A stretch of DNA of 64,000 bases from Planctomycetaceae bacterium (GTDB lineage: Bacteria > Planctomycetota > Planctomycetia > Planctomycetales > Planctomycetaceae): assembly GCA_041398825.1 (NCBI GenBank), contig JAWKTX010000003.1, positions 62,001-126,000 on the forward strand, written 5' to 3'. A program made the position numbers and the translations under genes. Within the stretch, counting starts at the first letter, position 1, and the number at the start of each line of letters is the position of its first letter. Under the pieces are notes generated by a model. The model did no database searches. It saw nothing but the letters and a program-made list of their open reading frames with translations, and was not told where the DNA came from. Below are positions 43,006 to 51,754 of the stretch, piece by piece.

Positions 43006-44520
43006 TGCAATTCCGGAGTTACTACCAAATGTTGTGTTCAGGAGGAATCTTTCAGGCGACGACTTCGGTATGAGATGTAGGGGTTTTGGTGGTCGTTGAG
43101 TTGTGATCATTACGAGTCTGTTCGTTGACACCGTCGATGAAGCGGATACCTCTGATGAGTTCGGGGATGTGCTGGTGACCTCGCAGTTTTCGCCAGCCTT
43201 TCTCGGCACATTGAGCCAGCTTGAAGATCATGACCAATGAAGCTTTTGCACTCCCATTGTTCTTTGTCTTGCGATGACGAAGACGGATCGTTCCGAAGGT
43301 GCTTTCGATCGGATTCGTGGTTCGAATATGACACCAGTTCTCTGCCGGGAAGTCGTAGAATGTCAGCAGCACATCACGATCTTTTCGAAGACAATCGACC
43401 GCCGATGAGTGCTTGGCTTCGAACGTGTTGACGAACAAATCGAAGGCGATGTTGGCTTCGTCCTTTGTCGGTGCATCCCAGATCGAATGCAGCATTCTCT
43501 TTGCCTGAGGCTGTACGGACTTCGGAAGTTTGTCGAGTACGTTCGCCGTCTTGTGAACCGTGCAACGCTGAGTGCGAGTCGTCGGAAAAACCTGATCAAG
43601 AGCCTTCCAGAATCCAATCGCACCATCGCCAATCGCGAGCAGTGGATCATGTCGCAGGCCGCGTGCTTTCAGATTTAACAACAACTCCTTCCATGCAATA
43701 TCGCTCTCACGCACGCCAGCAACCACGGCGAGCAATTCCTTTGTTCCATCGGCTGTTGCCCCCATCAGCACCAGCAAACACTGGCGATTTTCATCGGCGC
43801 TGCGACCATCGTTCTCATTGAATCGAATGTTGCTGTAGATGCCATCAGCCCAGATGTAGGCGTATCGTTTGTCCTTCAACGACCGCTTCGACCACTCGTC
43901 GTATTCTTCTTCCCAGACCGACTTCAATCGCGTAATCGTCGTTGCTGAAAATCCTTCGATGTCCTTGCCCAGCAATGCCTGGAGTGCCTCAGGAAAATCA
44001 TTTGTGCTGATGCCCTTGAGGTACAGCCACGGAACAAGTTCCTCCATCGATTTCGTCTTTCGCAGATACTTCGGCAGGATCGATGACACGAAGACTTCGC
44101 GATCTGCAACCGGTCGTTTGTCACGCACTCGCGGCTGCCGAACGGAGACAGGTCCAAGGCCCGTGATGACGTCACGCTCAGGCAGCGACCCGTTGCGAAC
44201 AACCAGCTTCCGACCTGCTTCGTCAACGAGCCCAGACTTCGCGAGCAGGTAATCGTCGACCTCGTTCTGGATGGCAGCCTGAAGCATCTTCTGAGCTCCA
44301 TCACGAAGGATCATGCTGAGCACGTCACGAGGACTTTCAGCCGCTGTCTGCTGAGCAACAATCGGTGTCTCATTCTCAACTTCAACTGAGCTGCTGACTG
44401 TCTCTGAACCAGATTTCTGAGTAGCAGTTTCTTCCAAATGTCCTCGAAGCCTTCGATAACTTTGAATGCTTGGGCACACGCCTGCAAATCACAGCAATGC
44501 CAAAATGTCTCCGAACTGCA
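43006..44520 (-). mobile_element. IS256-family insertion sequence (ends tentative)
   Basis: The transposase gene is flanked by imperfect inverted ends: TGCAATTCCGGAG begins at 43006 and its counterpart CTCCGAACTGCA ends at 44520, with weaker similarity further in. I saw no clear 8-9 bp target duplication, so the exact boundaries are uncertain. The element separates the giant helicase gene from the beta-barrel gene. Confidence 0.5.
43052..44479 (-). CDS. IS256-family (Mutator-type) transposase
   Basis: A 475-residue DDE transposase of the IS256 family. The three catalytic acids are in place: D in YIWADGIYSN, D in AIGDGAIGFWKAL and E in TTNPIESTFGTIRLR. The family motif RCTVHKTANVLDKLPKS is also intact. 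The frame is unbroken, so the element may be active. It is somewhat longer than the roughly 400 residues usual for the family because of a hydrophilic N-terminal extension; the first candidate start is GTG 44479 and a later one is possible. Confidence 0.93.
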   Translation of the reverse strand: MCPSIQSYRRLRGHLEETATQKSGSETVSSSVEVENETPIVAQQTAAESPRDVLSMILRDGAQKMLQAAIQNEVDDYLLAKSGLVDEAGRKLVVRNGSLPERDVITGLGPVSVRQPRVRDKRPVADREVFVSSILPKYLRKTKSMEELVPWLYLKGISTNDFPEALQALLGKDIEGFSATTITRLKSVWEEEYDEWSKRSLKDKRYAYIWADGIYSNIRFNENDGRSADENRQCLLVLMGATADGTKELLAVVAGVRESDIAWKELLLNLKARGLRHDPLLAIGDGAIGFWKALDQVFPTTRTQRCTVHKTANVLDKLPKSVQPQAKRMLHSIWDAPTKDEANIAFDLFVNTFEAKHSSAVDCLRKDRDVLLTFYDFPAENWCHIRTTNPIESTFGTIRLRHRKTKNNGSAKASLVMIFKLAQCAEKGWRKLRGHQHIPELIRGIRFIDGVNEQTRNDHNSTTTKTPTSHTEVVA

Positions 44521-44946
44521 CTTCAACGAGTAGATTTAGTACGACGAGTTGACACCCCAAACTCCCAGGAAACTGGATTCACAAGTCTTAATTGTTGCAA
44601 CGCCGATGTGCGTTTACCTTGACGCGACCTTTCGTGCTCTCTCGTTCTTGTCACCACGAACGCGGCAGTGGTGGCGAAATCTGCCGGTCCATTGCCGGCC
44701 ATGGACACTCAAATCTCTGCCGGTCTGCATCGAAGCGAAAAACGAATATCGTGTCACTCCTATGCAGCACGACTGCATAAAGAACGTGTCGACCTTGACG
44801 AATATCTGCGTCAATTTGGTTCCGGGTTAGCAAATTTGGACTGTTCAGGAGGAGACATTGAAGCTTTCGTGCTCTCTCCAGAACTATCGTCGATATACAA
44901 ACTGTCCACCGGCCGTAGCGGGCATCTGCAATGGAAGGATCCCAAG
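44521..44946. other. Region between the IS256 end and the beta-barrel gene
   Basis: About 425 bp. An open frame continues upstream of the chosen start of the next gene but reads as unstructured, non-exported sequence. It probably holds that gene's promoter; none was recognised. Confidence 0.35.
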
Positions 44947-46005
44947 GTGCATTACTCTCTTCGAATCAAGCACGCACTGATTTCGGCGTTGATCACGTTG
45001 CCGTGCAATATGATTTCGGCTGATGATTTTCCAACATCTTTGTTGAGGGCTCAGGCAGTTGGTTTTCACTCCGTCGAGTCTGGTGAACCACCGTGTACTG
45101 ATCCAGTTTCGCCCGGGTGCACGAGTATCACAAATATCTTTGATACTTTCGAAAGTATCGACTCATTATCGGACAAAGCGACACAGCCAAATTTCGCAAA
45201 TGATGATTGCGGTTGGGTGAGCGATCTTACCTTCTTCGGAGGCATTGATGGGTCCAAGCAACCACAGGACTATGGCGTCAATGCGAATCTGGGACTCCAG
45301 GGAAATGTGAATGCGAGCATTGCTCTCGACGAAGAATCAGGGCTTGGGCTACAGATCGGAACTGGGATCGTGGCATCGCAGAATGCCGTTCGTGTTTATG
45401 AGCTTTTGGGGGAGGCGACAAGTCGTACACAGTCTTACACGACGATCGGGCTGTTTCAGCGAACCGATTCCGGGTTTCTCTGGGCCGTCGCGCACGATTT
45501 CATGATCGAACAATCATATGACCGTTTCCTGTTGTCGCAGTGGCGTGGTCGTGTGGGCTTCGATTTTGATGACCGAAATCAGTTTGGCATCACGACACAA
45601 CTGCGCGCCAGGACCGACTCAGGAACCTTCGGCGGAGGGCCAGTATCGCTTCGGACGATTAACCAGAGTTCGCTCTATTGGAGACATGTCTGGGATTCTT
45701 CCGCACAAACCACAATTTGGATAGGACTCGCCGACGGCCACGGCGAAAACAATGCCGTCACTGGACCTTCTGCTTCCAAGTCAACAGTGCCGCTATTTGG
45801 TGCCGATTTTCTGAGCCCGTTGAACGATCATTTGGCCTTGTATGGTGAAACGAACCTGGTCATGCCGGCTGACACAGGAACGGTCGATGCCTTTCTTGGG
45901 TTTCAGTGGTTCCCCCGCGGCGGTGCAAAGTTTGCTCGACGAACGCGACTTGCACCAGTGTTCTCGGTGGCTGCTCCGACAACGTTTTCAGTGGATTTGA
46001 GATAG
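44947..46005 (+). CDS. Exported outer-membrane beta-barrel-like protein
   Basis: A 352-residue protein. From GTG 44947 it starts with a signal peptide (IKHALISALITLPCNMISA), and GGAAGGAT stands six bases upstream, so this start is preferred over the ATG at 44668. The mature part, after a Cys-containing linker, reads as alternating beta strands with aromatic ends (WVSDLTFFGGIDGSKQPQDY, GVNANLGLQGNVNASIAL, GLGLQIGTGIVASQNAVRVY and so on to the final SVDLR), which suits an outer-membrane barrel. It resembles a planctomycete family I recall as DUF6666. Function unknown. Confidence 0.62.
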   Translation: MHYSLRIKHALISALITLPCNMISADDFPTSLLRAQAVGFHSVESGEPPCTDPVSPGCTSITNIFDTFESIDSLSDKATQPNFANDDCGWVSDLTFFGGIDGSKQPQDYGVNANLGLQGNVNASIALDEESGLGLQIGTGIVASQNAVRVYELLGEATSRTQSYTTIGLFQRTDSGFLWAVAHDFMIEQSYDRFLLSQWRGRVGFDFDDRNQFGITTQLRARTDSGTFGGGPVSLRTINQSSLYWRHVWDSSAQTTIWIGLADGHGENNAVTGPSASKSTVPLFGADFLSPLNDHLALYGETNLVMPADTGTVDAFLGFQWFPRGGAKFARRTRLAPVFSVAAPTTFSVDLR

Positions 46006-46069
46006 TTCGTGGAAGTTGCGAAAACGATCGTTCTGAGCTCAGTGACGATAAGTTCGTGCAGAATCTGAC

Positions 46070-47182
46070 TCAACTGATTCTGAAAGGCTGTGGCCTGCCA
46101 AACGCGAATCCCTGATGAAAATCGAATCCAATCGTATCACATGCCTGAATCGATTCTGCCGTTTCCAGGCCCTCAGCCAGTGTCTTGATTCCCAATGAAT
46201 TCGCAGTTTCGTGCAGAGTACGCACGAGATTTTCATGCAGCGCTCCGGGCGTTCCCAGATCCTTCACAAGTGATCGATCGAACTTCAGATAGTCCGGAAG
46301 AATCTGCGCCAGCTCCAGCAGTCGCGACTGCCCAGCGCCGAAGTCGTCAAACGCGAGCTGAATTCCGAGGTCACGCAGCGCTGCCGCGAACTTACTGAGA
46401 GTCTTTGTCTCCTGCATAGCCTCCTCATGGATCTCCAGAACCAGCTGTCGGTTATTTGTGAGGTCTCTCAGATCCTTCATAGAACGAATCAGTTCCTCAC
46501 CCAGAACTTCATTCGGTTCGGTGTTGAGAAATAGTGCTCCGGGAACGCCGGCCTCTTCTATGGCTCGCACAGCCTCTGAACGGCAATTCTGACTCAGTCG
46601 GGTGCTCAGTCCCAGACGCGTTGCGGCTCGAAACAGTTCCAACGGCGATTCCAGTCCGGAAACATCAGTGCGTACCAATGCTTCATAGCCAAATATTTCC
46701 CGATCGGGTCCAGTCACAATTGGCTGAAAATAGACCTTCATACGACCTTCGTTGAGTACTTCGTTCAGACGCGAAATCAACCAGCTTTGTTCCGGTTGCT
46801 GTGCAACGCATGTGAATTCGGCAGCCTGCGAAACCTCTCGCGCCAGCCGCATTTCGATATCAGCGAACTGAATCAAATCATTGACGCCAACGGGTGTCGG
46901 AACCGAAATTCGCCCGCCGTTAACAAAGGTCCCGTTCGTGCTGCTGAGATCCTGGACGATCACAGCGGCTGGATTGTGCAGAATTTTTGCATGTCTTTTG
47001 GAAACACTGCGAGAAGCAATCTGCAGATCACAGGCTGCATCCCGACCAATGCAGAAAGGAAATTGATGCATGGCAATCCGCGAAATCCCCGTCTGGTTTG
47101 GCAGGCAACCTTCCAGAAGCCAATGTGTTTCAATCAGAGGCGCTGTGTTCGCGGTCGGAGGAGGGTTCATTGTCGTCGTCAT
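46070..47182 (-). CDS. FHA-EAL protein, predicted c-di-GMP phosphodiesterase reading phosphothreonine
   Basis: A 370-residue two-domain protein. The FHA domain (about 40-115) has its phosphopeptide-binding signature: IGRD (45-48), SVSKRHA (59-65) and STNGTFVNG (81-89). The EAL domain (about 135-370) has its metal and catalytic residues: E167 in YEALVR, N220, E250, D279-D280 in FDDFGAG, K300, E337 and Q357 in QGFAFGRP. It should therefore hydrolyse cyclic di-GMP, with the FHA domain docking on a phosphothreonine. It overlaps the kinase gene by four bases (ATGA) and follows it, so the kinase is the natural partner. FHA-EAL fusions are uncommon, to my knowledge. Confidence 0.9.
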   Translation of the reverse strand: MTTTMNPPPTANTAPLIETHWLLEGCLPNQTGISRIAMHQFPFCIGRDAACDLQIASRSVSKRHAKILHNPAAVIVQDLSSTNGTFVNGGRISVPTPVGVNDLIQFADIEMRLAREVSQAAEFTCVAQQPEQSWLISRLNEVLNEGRMKVYFQPIVTGPDREIFGYEALVRTDVSGLESPLELFRAATRLGLSTRLSQNCRSEAVRAIEEAGVPGALFLNTEPNEVLGEELIRSMKDLRDLTNNRQLVLEIHEEAMQETKTLSKFAAALRDLGIQLAFDDFGAGQSRLLELAQILPDYLKFDRSLVKDLGTPGALHENLVRTLHETANSLGIKTLAEGLETAESIQACDTIGFDFHQGFAFGRPQPFRIS

Positions 47183-50100
47183 GCTTGTGCCTCCGATCCA
47201 GACTTCAGCGGTGTAGCATCAAATTGCAGTGTAGTATCGTTTTGAAGAGTATCGATTGAATGAAGTTCGGCGGTTGCTGGGCCTGCAGTTCTTACGCGAT
47301 CATCGCCGGGTGAACTGTCGCAGATCTCAAAAATTCGGCCCACGCCGTTCGTTGAAACGGGCCTCAGGCTCTTCTGCGCTTCCGTCAACTGAGTGTTGCA
47401 GTCCTCGTCACTGGCGAGATCCTGTGACACAATCAGTAGATGTCGTTCGGATGTGTTGAGCATCGCGGATGCGACAGCGATTGATCTTCCGAAATAGTCG
47501 AGTTTACCGTTGAGGCTCGTCGACATCGTGACTCCGCGATGAATCGCTACCTGAATTCGCGTGCCAGCCTTCGAGTGCGATTCCATATTGTGTTGATTCA
47601 GCGTCAGTCCAGCCTGAATCGCTTGTCTTGCCGTCGGAAAGGATGCCAACAATCGGTCGTCTTGCTCTTTGATCAGCTTGCCCTCGTAAGATTCGATGGT
47701 TACCTGGAAGGCTTGAATTTCACGAGCCATTTCGTCGACAGTGGCGGAATCACCAAGGTCTGCGAACAGATCCAGCACGTTTGTTATGCGTAACGCCAGC
47801 AGCGTAGACGTTGCCACGCTGGATATTCGTTCGCGTGTGATCGTCTCCGACGGAAACAGTTGCTGAAACACAGGAAGCTTGAGGGCCTCAGTCGCTGTGA
47901 CCACATCGGCGCGAGACGTCGTGCGTTCGAGCCTTACAAGCAGAGGGTGCTGGTATTCATTCACCAGTGTGATCAATTGACGTCCGGCATGGACGCAAGC
48001 CGGTCGTCTTTTTGATTGTCCTGGTGACAATGGAATCAGCAGTCGATTTGTGCCGGAAGTTGTTTCTGCGACGATGCCAATCGTATACGGCAGCTGAGTT
48101 CCGCGAAGAATATAGGATCCTCGATCAAGGTTGAGGTCCAGCTCAAATTTCTCTCCGACCTCGATTTGAATCTGTGCGATCACGTGCGGCGCATGCTCTG
48201 GACCACCGATGCAATACGTCTTCAGATCGGCCTGTCGAATTTCCGGATGAATACGGAAAATCATTTCTACCGAACTTGAAAAATCGACATCAAAGTTATG
48301 TTCACAGGCTTCGCAATTTGCGTGGCGATCGATTTCACAAAGAGTGTCTTTCACTGCAGCGGCAACGCGACACGTCGGACACAGGATATCCCAATGCAGC
48401 TCAAGGAGCCCAGCATGACATGCGGCCAGACAGATATTCGTTAGTTGGTCTGGGGCAACTCCCAATTGGCGGGCCATCGCGCGAGGTCGAATGCGGGCGA
48501 GATCCTGTGGCGAACCTTCGGCCAATACGTCCAGGAACTTGTCGAGGCTGCTTTGATCAGTGATGTCGCCAGAAAGTCGCTCTCGATATGATTCGAGCTT
48601 TTTCCGAACCGATGCTGCTGGCGGTGCGACGCTGACAAATGGATCTGTGATCGTTGAACCGGACAGTCGCCCGCAGACAACATTGTCGATTCGCCGATAG
48701 ACGCGATCCAGGGGCTTTTGGCCCTTGATGTTGACTTCTATGTGAGCAATCAGCCGTCCCATCAGCCCCCGCGCGGCTATTCGAACATTGTGCCGCAGCA
48801 AGCTGCCACCACCGGCGCGAGGTGTCAACTCAACGGTACTAACAAACCATTGAAAAGGACCGTTTTCAAATTCACGCAGAATGCTGAATCGTCGTCCTTC
48901 AATCCATTCGAAGGGATGTTCTTCCCAGCTCAGACGAGTCCAGCCGAGTTTGAAGGATCCGATTCTATGCTTGTTGCCAGCTTCATCGCGACGTGTCATG
49001 TATTCCACCGGGGGAAGCCCAACCGCAGCGTTGACTCGTTCCGTATTGGAAATGTGCGGCCAAAGATCTTTGGGATCTCCGTCGAGTTGCCATTCCCAAT
49101 TGGCTTCAAACACCTTCCCTGTTGTGACCGGGAGATGCGGATGAACTTCAGCCGAATGAACTTCGCCCTGCAGGAGAGAGTCCAGATCCTGCAGAAAATG
49201 TGCGGCATCAGCATACCGAGCTTCTGGGCTCTTCTGGAGAGTCTTCAACACGATCGCCGCGACGCCATCGCCGATTTCCGGCGCAATTTTCCGAGGGTCA
49301 GGGGCCGGATCGAAACAATGCATTGTGATCAGGCGGATTGGATCATCCGCAAGAAATGGCGGTCTTCCTGTAAGCAATTCAAACAGGGTCGCTCCAAGCG
49401 AATAGATATCTGCAGCGGGAGTAATCCCCCCTTTGTCGGTACATTGCTCAGGCGAAATATAGTACGGCGTTCCCAACATCATTCCGGTGCGGGTGAGTTC
49501 CATTGATGCGCCCTGATCAATGTGTCGCGCCAGACCGAAGTCTGTGAGCTTCGCCGTCAGAGGTTGGCTGTCGAGTACAGCATTCATGACCGCGTCGTCG
49601 CGCGATTCACCATCGGCACTGATTGCAGACAAAAGAATATTCGCGGGTTTAATATCACGATGCACGATACCGATACTGTGTGCGACCGCGAGGGCGTTCG
49701 CCACGTCTGCAATGATTTCCAATGCCACACGTTCTGGAATTGGCATGTGTCTCTGCAAAACCGCTTTTAGATCAGTTCCCTCCACCACCTCCATCACGAT
49801 AAATCGTGTGTCTCCAAAAACACCAGAATCAAGCAGGTTTGCCACGTTCGGATGCTGTACTTCGGAAAGCATCCGCATTTCTTTTTGAAACCGCTGAACG
49901 GCCTGCTGATCCAGATTGAATTCCGCTGGCAGAACTTTGATCGCTACCTTGCGACAATCAAGTGTATCTTCGGCAAGGTACACGGCTCCCATTCCGCCCT
50001 GGCCGAGTTTCTTCAGTGGACGATAACGATCTCCGAGATTCGGAAGCGGAGCGATATTCCGTGCGGCAGGTGATTCGTTGTGATTTGCGTTCCTGGCATC

Positions 50101-50211
50101 CGTTGGCTGTATCTTAACCAACTCATCGCAGCTGGTAGCGTAAGTTGCATCAACGATATCCGGGACTGCAGGCAGCACATTCGTTTCATCGTTTTTGGCG
50201 AATGGAAGCAT
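47179..50211 (-). CDS. Ser/Thr kinase with SRPBCC-like, zinc-ribbon and cyclase-like domains
   Basis: A 1010-residue soluble protein. Kinase domain (about 60-330): LGQGGMGAVY, K92 in AIKVL, VHRDIKPANILL, TDFGLARH, GTPYYISPEQ. Next come an SRPBCC/START-like stretch (about 375-545; WEWQLDGDPKDLWPHISNTE), a helical linker, a DUF5939-like zinc ribbon with two CxxC pairs (ILCPTCR, NCEACEHNF) and a C-terminal class III cyclase-like domain (LFADLGDSATV, DDRLLASFPTA, GKLDYFGRSIAVASAML). The cyclase keeps metal-type aspartates but other key residues look altered, so it may be regulatory only. The start is ATG 50211; an upstream in-frame extension is not protein-like. It is coupled to the FHA-EAL gene. 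Confidence 0.88.
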   Translation of the reverse strand: MLPFAKNDETNVLPAVPDIVDATYATSCDELVKIQPTDARNANHNESPAARNIAPLPNLGDRYRPLKKLGQGGMGAVYLAEDTLDCRKVAIKVLPAEFNLDQQAVQRFQKEMRMLSEVQHPNVANLLDSGVFGDTRFIVMEVVEGTDLKAVLQRHMPIPERVALEIIADVANALAVAHSIGIVHRDIKPANILLSAISADGESRDDAVMNAVLDSQPLTAKLTDFGLARHIDQGASMELTRTGMMLGTPYYISPEQCTDKGGITPAADIYSLGATLFELLTGRPPFLADDPIRLITMHCFDPAPDPRKIAPEIGDGVAAIVLKTLQKSPEARYADAAHFLQDLDSLLQGEVHSAEVHPHLPVTTGKVFEANWEWQLDGDPKDLWPHISNTERVNAAVGLPPVEYMTRRDEAGNKHRIGSFKLGWTRLSWEEHPFEWIEGRRFSILREFENGPFQWFVSTVELTPRAGGGSLLRHNVRIAARGLMGRLIAHIEVNIKGQKPLDRVYRRIDNVVCGRLSGSTITDPFVSVAPPAASVRKKLESYRERLSGDITDQSSLDKFLDVLAEGSPQDLARIRPRAMARQLGVAPDQLTNICLAACHAGLLELHWDILCPTCRVAAAVKDTLCEIDRHANCEACEHNFDVDFSSSVEMIFRIHPEIRQADLKTYCIGGPEHAPHVIAQIQIEVGEKFELDLNLDRGSYILRGTQLPYTIGIVAETTSGTNRLLIPLSPGQSKRRPACVHAGRQLITLVNEYQHPLLVRLERTTSRADVVTATEALKLPVFQQLFPSETITRERISSVATSTLLALRITNVLDLFADLGDSATVDEMAREIQAFQVTIESYEGKLIKEQDDRLLASFPTARQAIQAGLTLNQHNMESHSKAGTRIQVAIHRGVTMSTSLNGKLDYFGRSIAVASAMLNTSERHLLIVSQDLASDEDCNTQLTEAQKSLRPVSTNGVGRIFEICDSSPGDDRVRTAGPATAELHSIDTLQNDTTLQFDATPLKSGSEAQA

Positions 50212-50980
50212 AATGTGGCGACTCGAATTCCGGGGTAAATCAATACGTCCTGAACGGAACAATGGTTTGATGGAAAACACTACCTCACGAAATGCACACC
50301 GGTAGCGCAGTCTTCCGAACGCCTTCCAGCCAGCTACTGAAATCAATAACGCAACGATCTTACGTGGTACTCGCAATGATTCGGTTGACTTGAAAGTCTT
50401 CGACGCACCTCTGGAAAAGCGGTTCATCCTGCGAATGAATTTCCGTTCGCTGGCATTGGAATGCCGCAGAACCAGGTATTTTCAATTCTTGCGCCTTGGT
50501 TCCTGGGTCCCGATTGCTTCGGAAAAATCGGCAAATGCGATATCTTTCCTTCAATCCATACGTTGATCAGGCGTTGTCACAAAAATTATTTCGCTAACGC
50601 CTGACGAAATATAAGACCTCAGATCGCTATCGATTGCGGGCATTCAAGTCGTCTGGCTATTTATCTGCGATAGCCTGCTGGCGGTTCAGGCCTACTAACT
50701 CGGAGTCGACACGGCCTTTGCGACCTCGCCATTTCGCACCATGACGTTGGCAAGTCCCGGTTTGACCAGATCGGTGTTGTTCAGAATATCGAGGCACAGG
50801 AACGGCGACGCTCCACTGAAAGATCTTCGATTGTACGGGCGAGCTTCGTTTGATGCTGAGACCAGTCATGCGGAGAATCGCCGATCGGGAGCCCGGACCC
50901 AATTCGCGATTAGAATCCGGAGACTCCCTGCTAGTTTGGCAATCTGGTCTCGCGATTAATGGCCAAAACGCGAGGAGCAG
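50212..50980. other. Region upstream of the kinase gene
   Basis: About 770 bp between the kinase start and the RAYT element. Apart from one 9-bp inverted repeat (50567-50604) I see no supportable gene; a 136-codon minus-strand frame at 50657-51067 runs into the RAYT element and shows no recognisable protein pattern. Confidence 0.4.
50567..50604. repeat. Inverted repeat TCAGGCGTT-N20-AACGCCTGA
   Basis: Perfect 9-bp arms with an AT-rich 20-base loop, about 355 bp upstream of the kinase start. It could be an operator pair or a terminator-like hairpin; no T-run supports the latter. Confidence 0.45.
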
Positions 50981-51720
50981 AAAAGGGTTCAGGACTCTTT
51001 GATTGGCCGTGCCCTTGGCCGAGTTGTGGTTTCGAGACCAGGGCGAACAGCACTGCTTCTTGTCCATTGATCATCACCAAACGGCAGGCCGTGTTTCACA
51101 CTGATGCGAAGCGCGTTCAACTCTGCCTCTGTTTCGACATGGTTCACCCAGGAACGCCGGTTTCGCGGCAACGGCGGATCATCGGGAATCGCCAGCCATC
51201 GGCGTTCGTCTGCAGGCCTTCGGCGAGCATGAGCGGCACCCCATTGCCATTCTTCGGCGAGGTCAATCAATTTGGCTCGTACGGGATTGCGTTCGACGTA
51301 TCTCATGACTGTCAGAAGATGTCGGTCTGACTGGATAGGAAACGACTTGAAACGACCCTGATAGAAATGGCCGGTCCCACCGGTCTGGTATTGAGCATGC
51401 CAACGCATCGTGTGCATGACAGTCAGTCGACGGAAGAACTCACTGACCTGATCAATGGTCTCGGGCCGGACCACAACGTGCCAGTGATTCGGCATTGCCA
51501 CCATTGCATAAACTGGCAGTGGCACGATTTTTCAGGTTTCCTGCACGGCGCACATGGATGCGGCATAGTCTTCGGGCTTTTCAAAAATCGTCAGCCGAGC
51601 CACCGCTCGATTGAGAATGTGGAAGACTTCACCAGCTGGACAAATGCGTTTCGTGCGTGCCATGGAGAAAGTCTAGACGGATGCCAGACGCAATCCAAAT
51701 AAAGAGACCTGACCCCTTTT
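50981..51720 (-). mobile_element. RAYT element with 20-bp terminal inverted repeats
   Basis: The ends are AAAAGGGTTCAGGACTCTTT at 50981-51000 and AAAGAGACCTGACCCCTTTT at 51701-51720; the second is the reverse complement of the first at 18 of 20 positions. The transposase stop codon lies inside the left end. The 740-bp unit lies between the kinase leader and the PQQ-propeller gene, whose stop is only 35 bp from the right end. Confidence 0.72.
50989..51663 (-). pseudogene. REP-associated tyrosine transposase interrupted by TGA
   Basis: The frame starts MARTKRICPAGEVFHILNRA and after 43 codons meets TGA (51534-51532), then continues in the same frame with PLPVYAMVAMPNHWHVVVRP, holding the HuH motif as HWH, and RYVERNPVRAKLIDLAEEWQ, holding the catalytic tyrosine. 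The rest is a normal RAYT C-terminus. A single nonsense codon thus separates the first HNR-type motif from the catalytic core. A GTG at 51525 could restart a 178-residue product that keeps HuH and tyrosine, so partial activity is conceivable. Confidence 0.82.
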
Positions 51721-51754
51721 CTTTTATTTGCGATACTATTGCCGGTAACTTCGG

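Noticed and set aside
44668..44946. N-terminal extension of the beta-barrel gene to 44668
   Set aside because: It would bury the clear signal peptide about 95 residues inside the protein; GTG 44947 has a good ribosome-binding site.
50657..51067. 136-codon minus-strand frame upstream of the kinase gene
   Set aside because: It crosses the left inverted end of the RAYT element and has no recognisable protein features.
51532..51534. TGA in the RAYT frame as a selenocysteine codon
   Set aside because: RAYT proteins are not selenoproteins, no downstream selenocysteine insertion hairpin was evident, and other transposases nearby are also decaying. A nonsense mutation is simpler.
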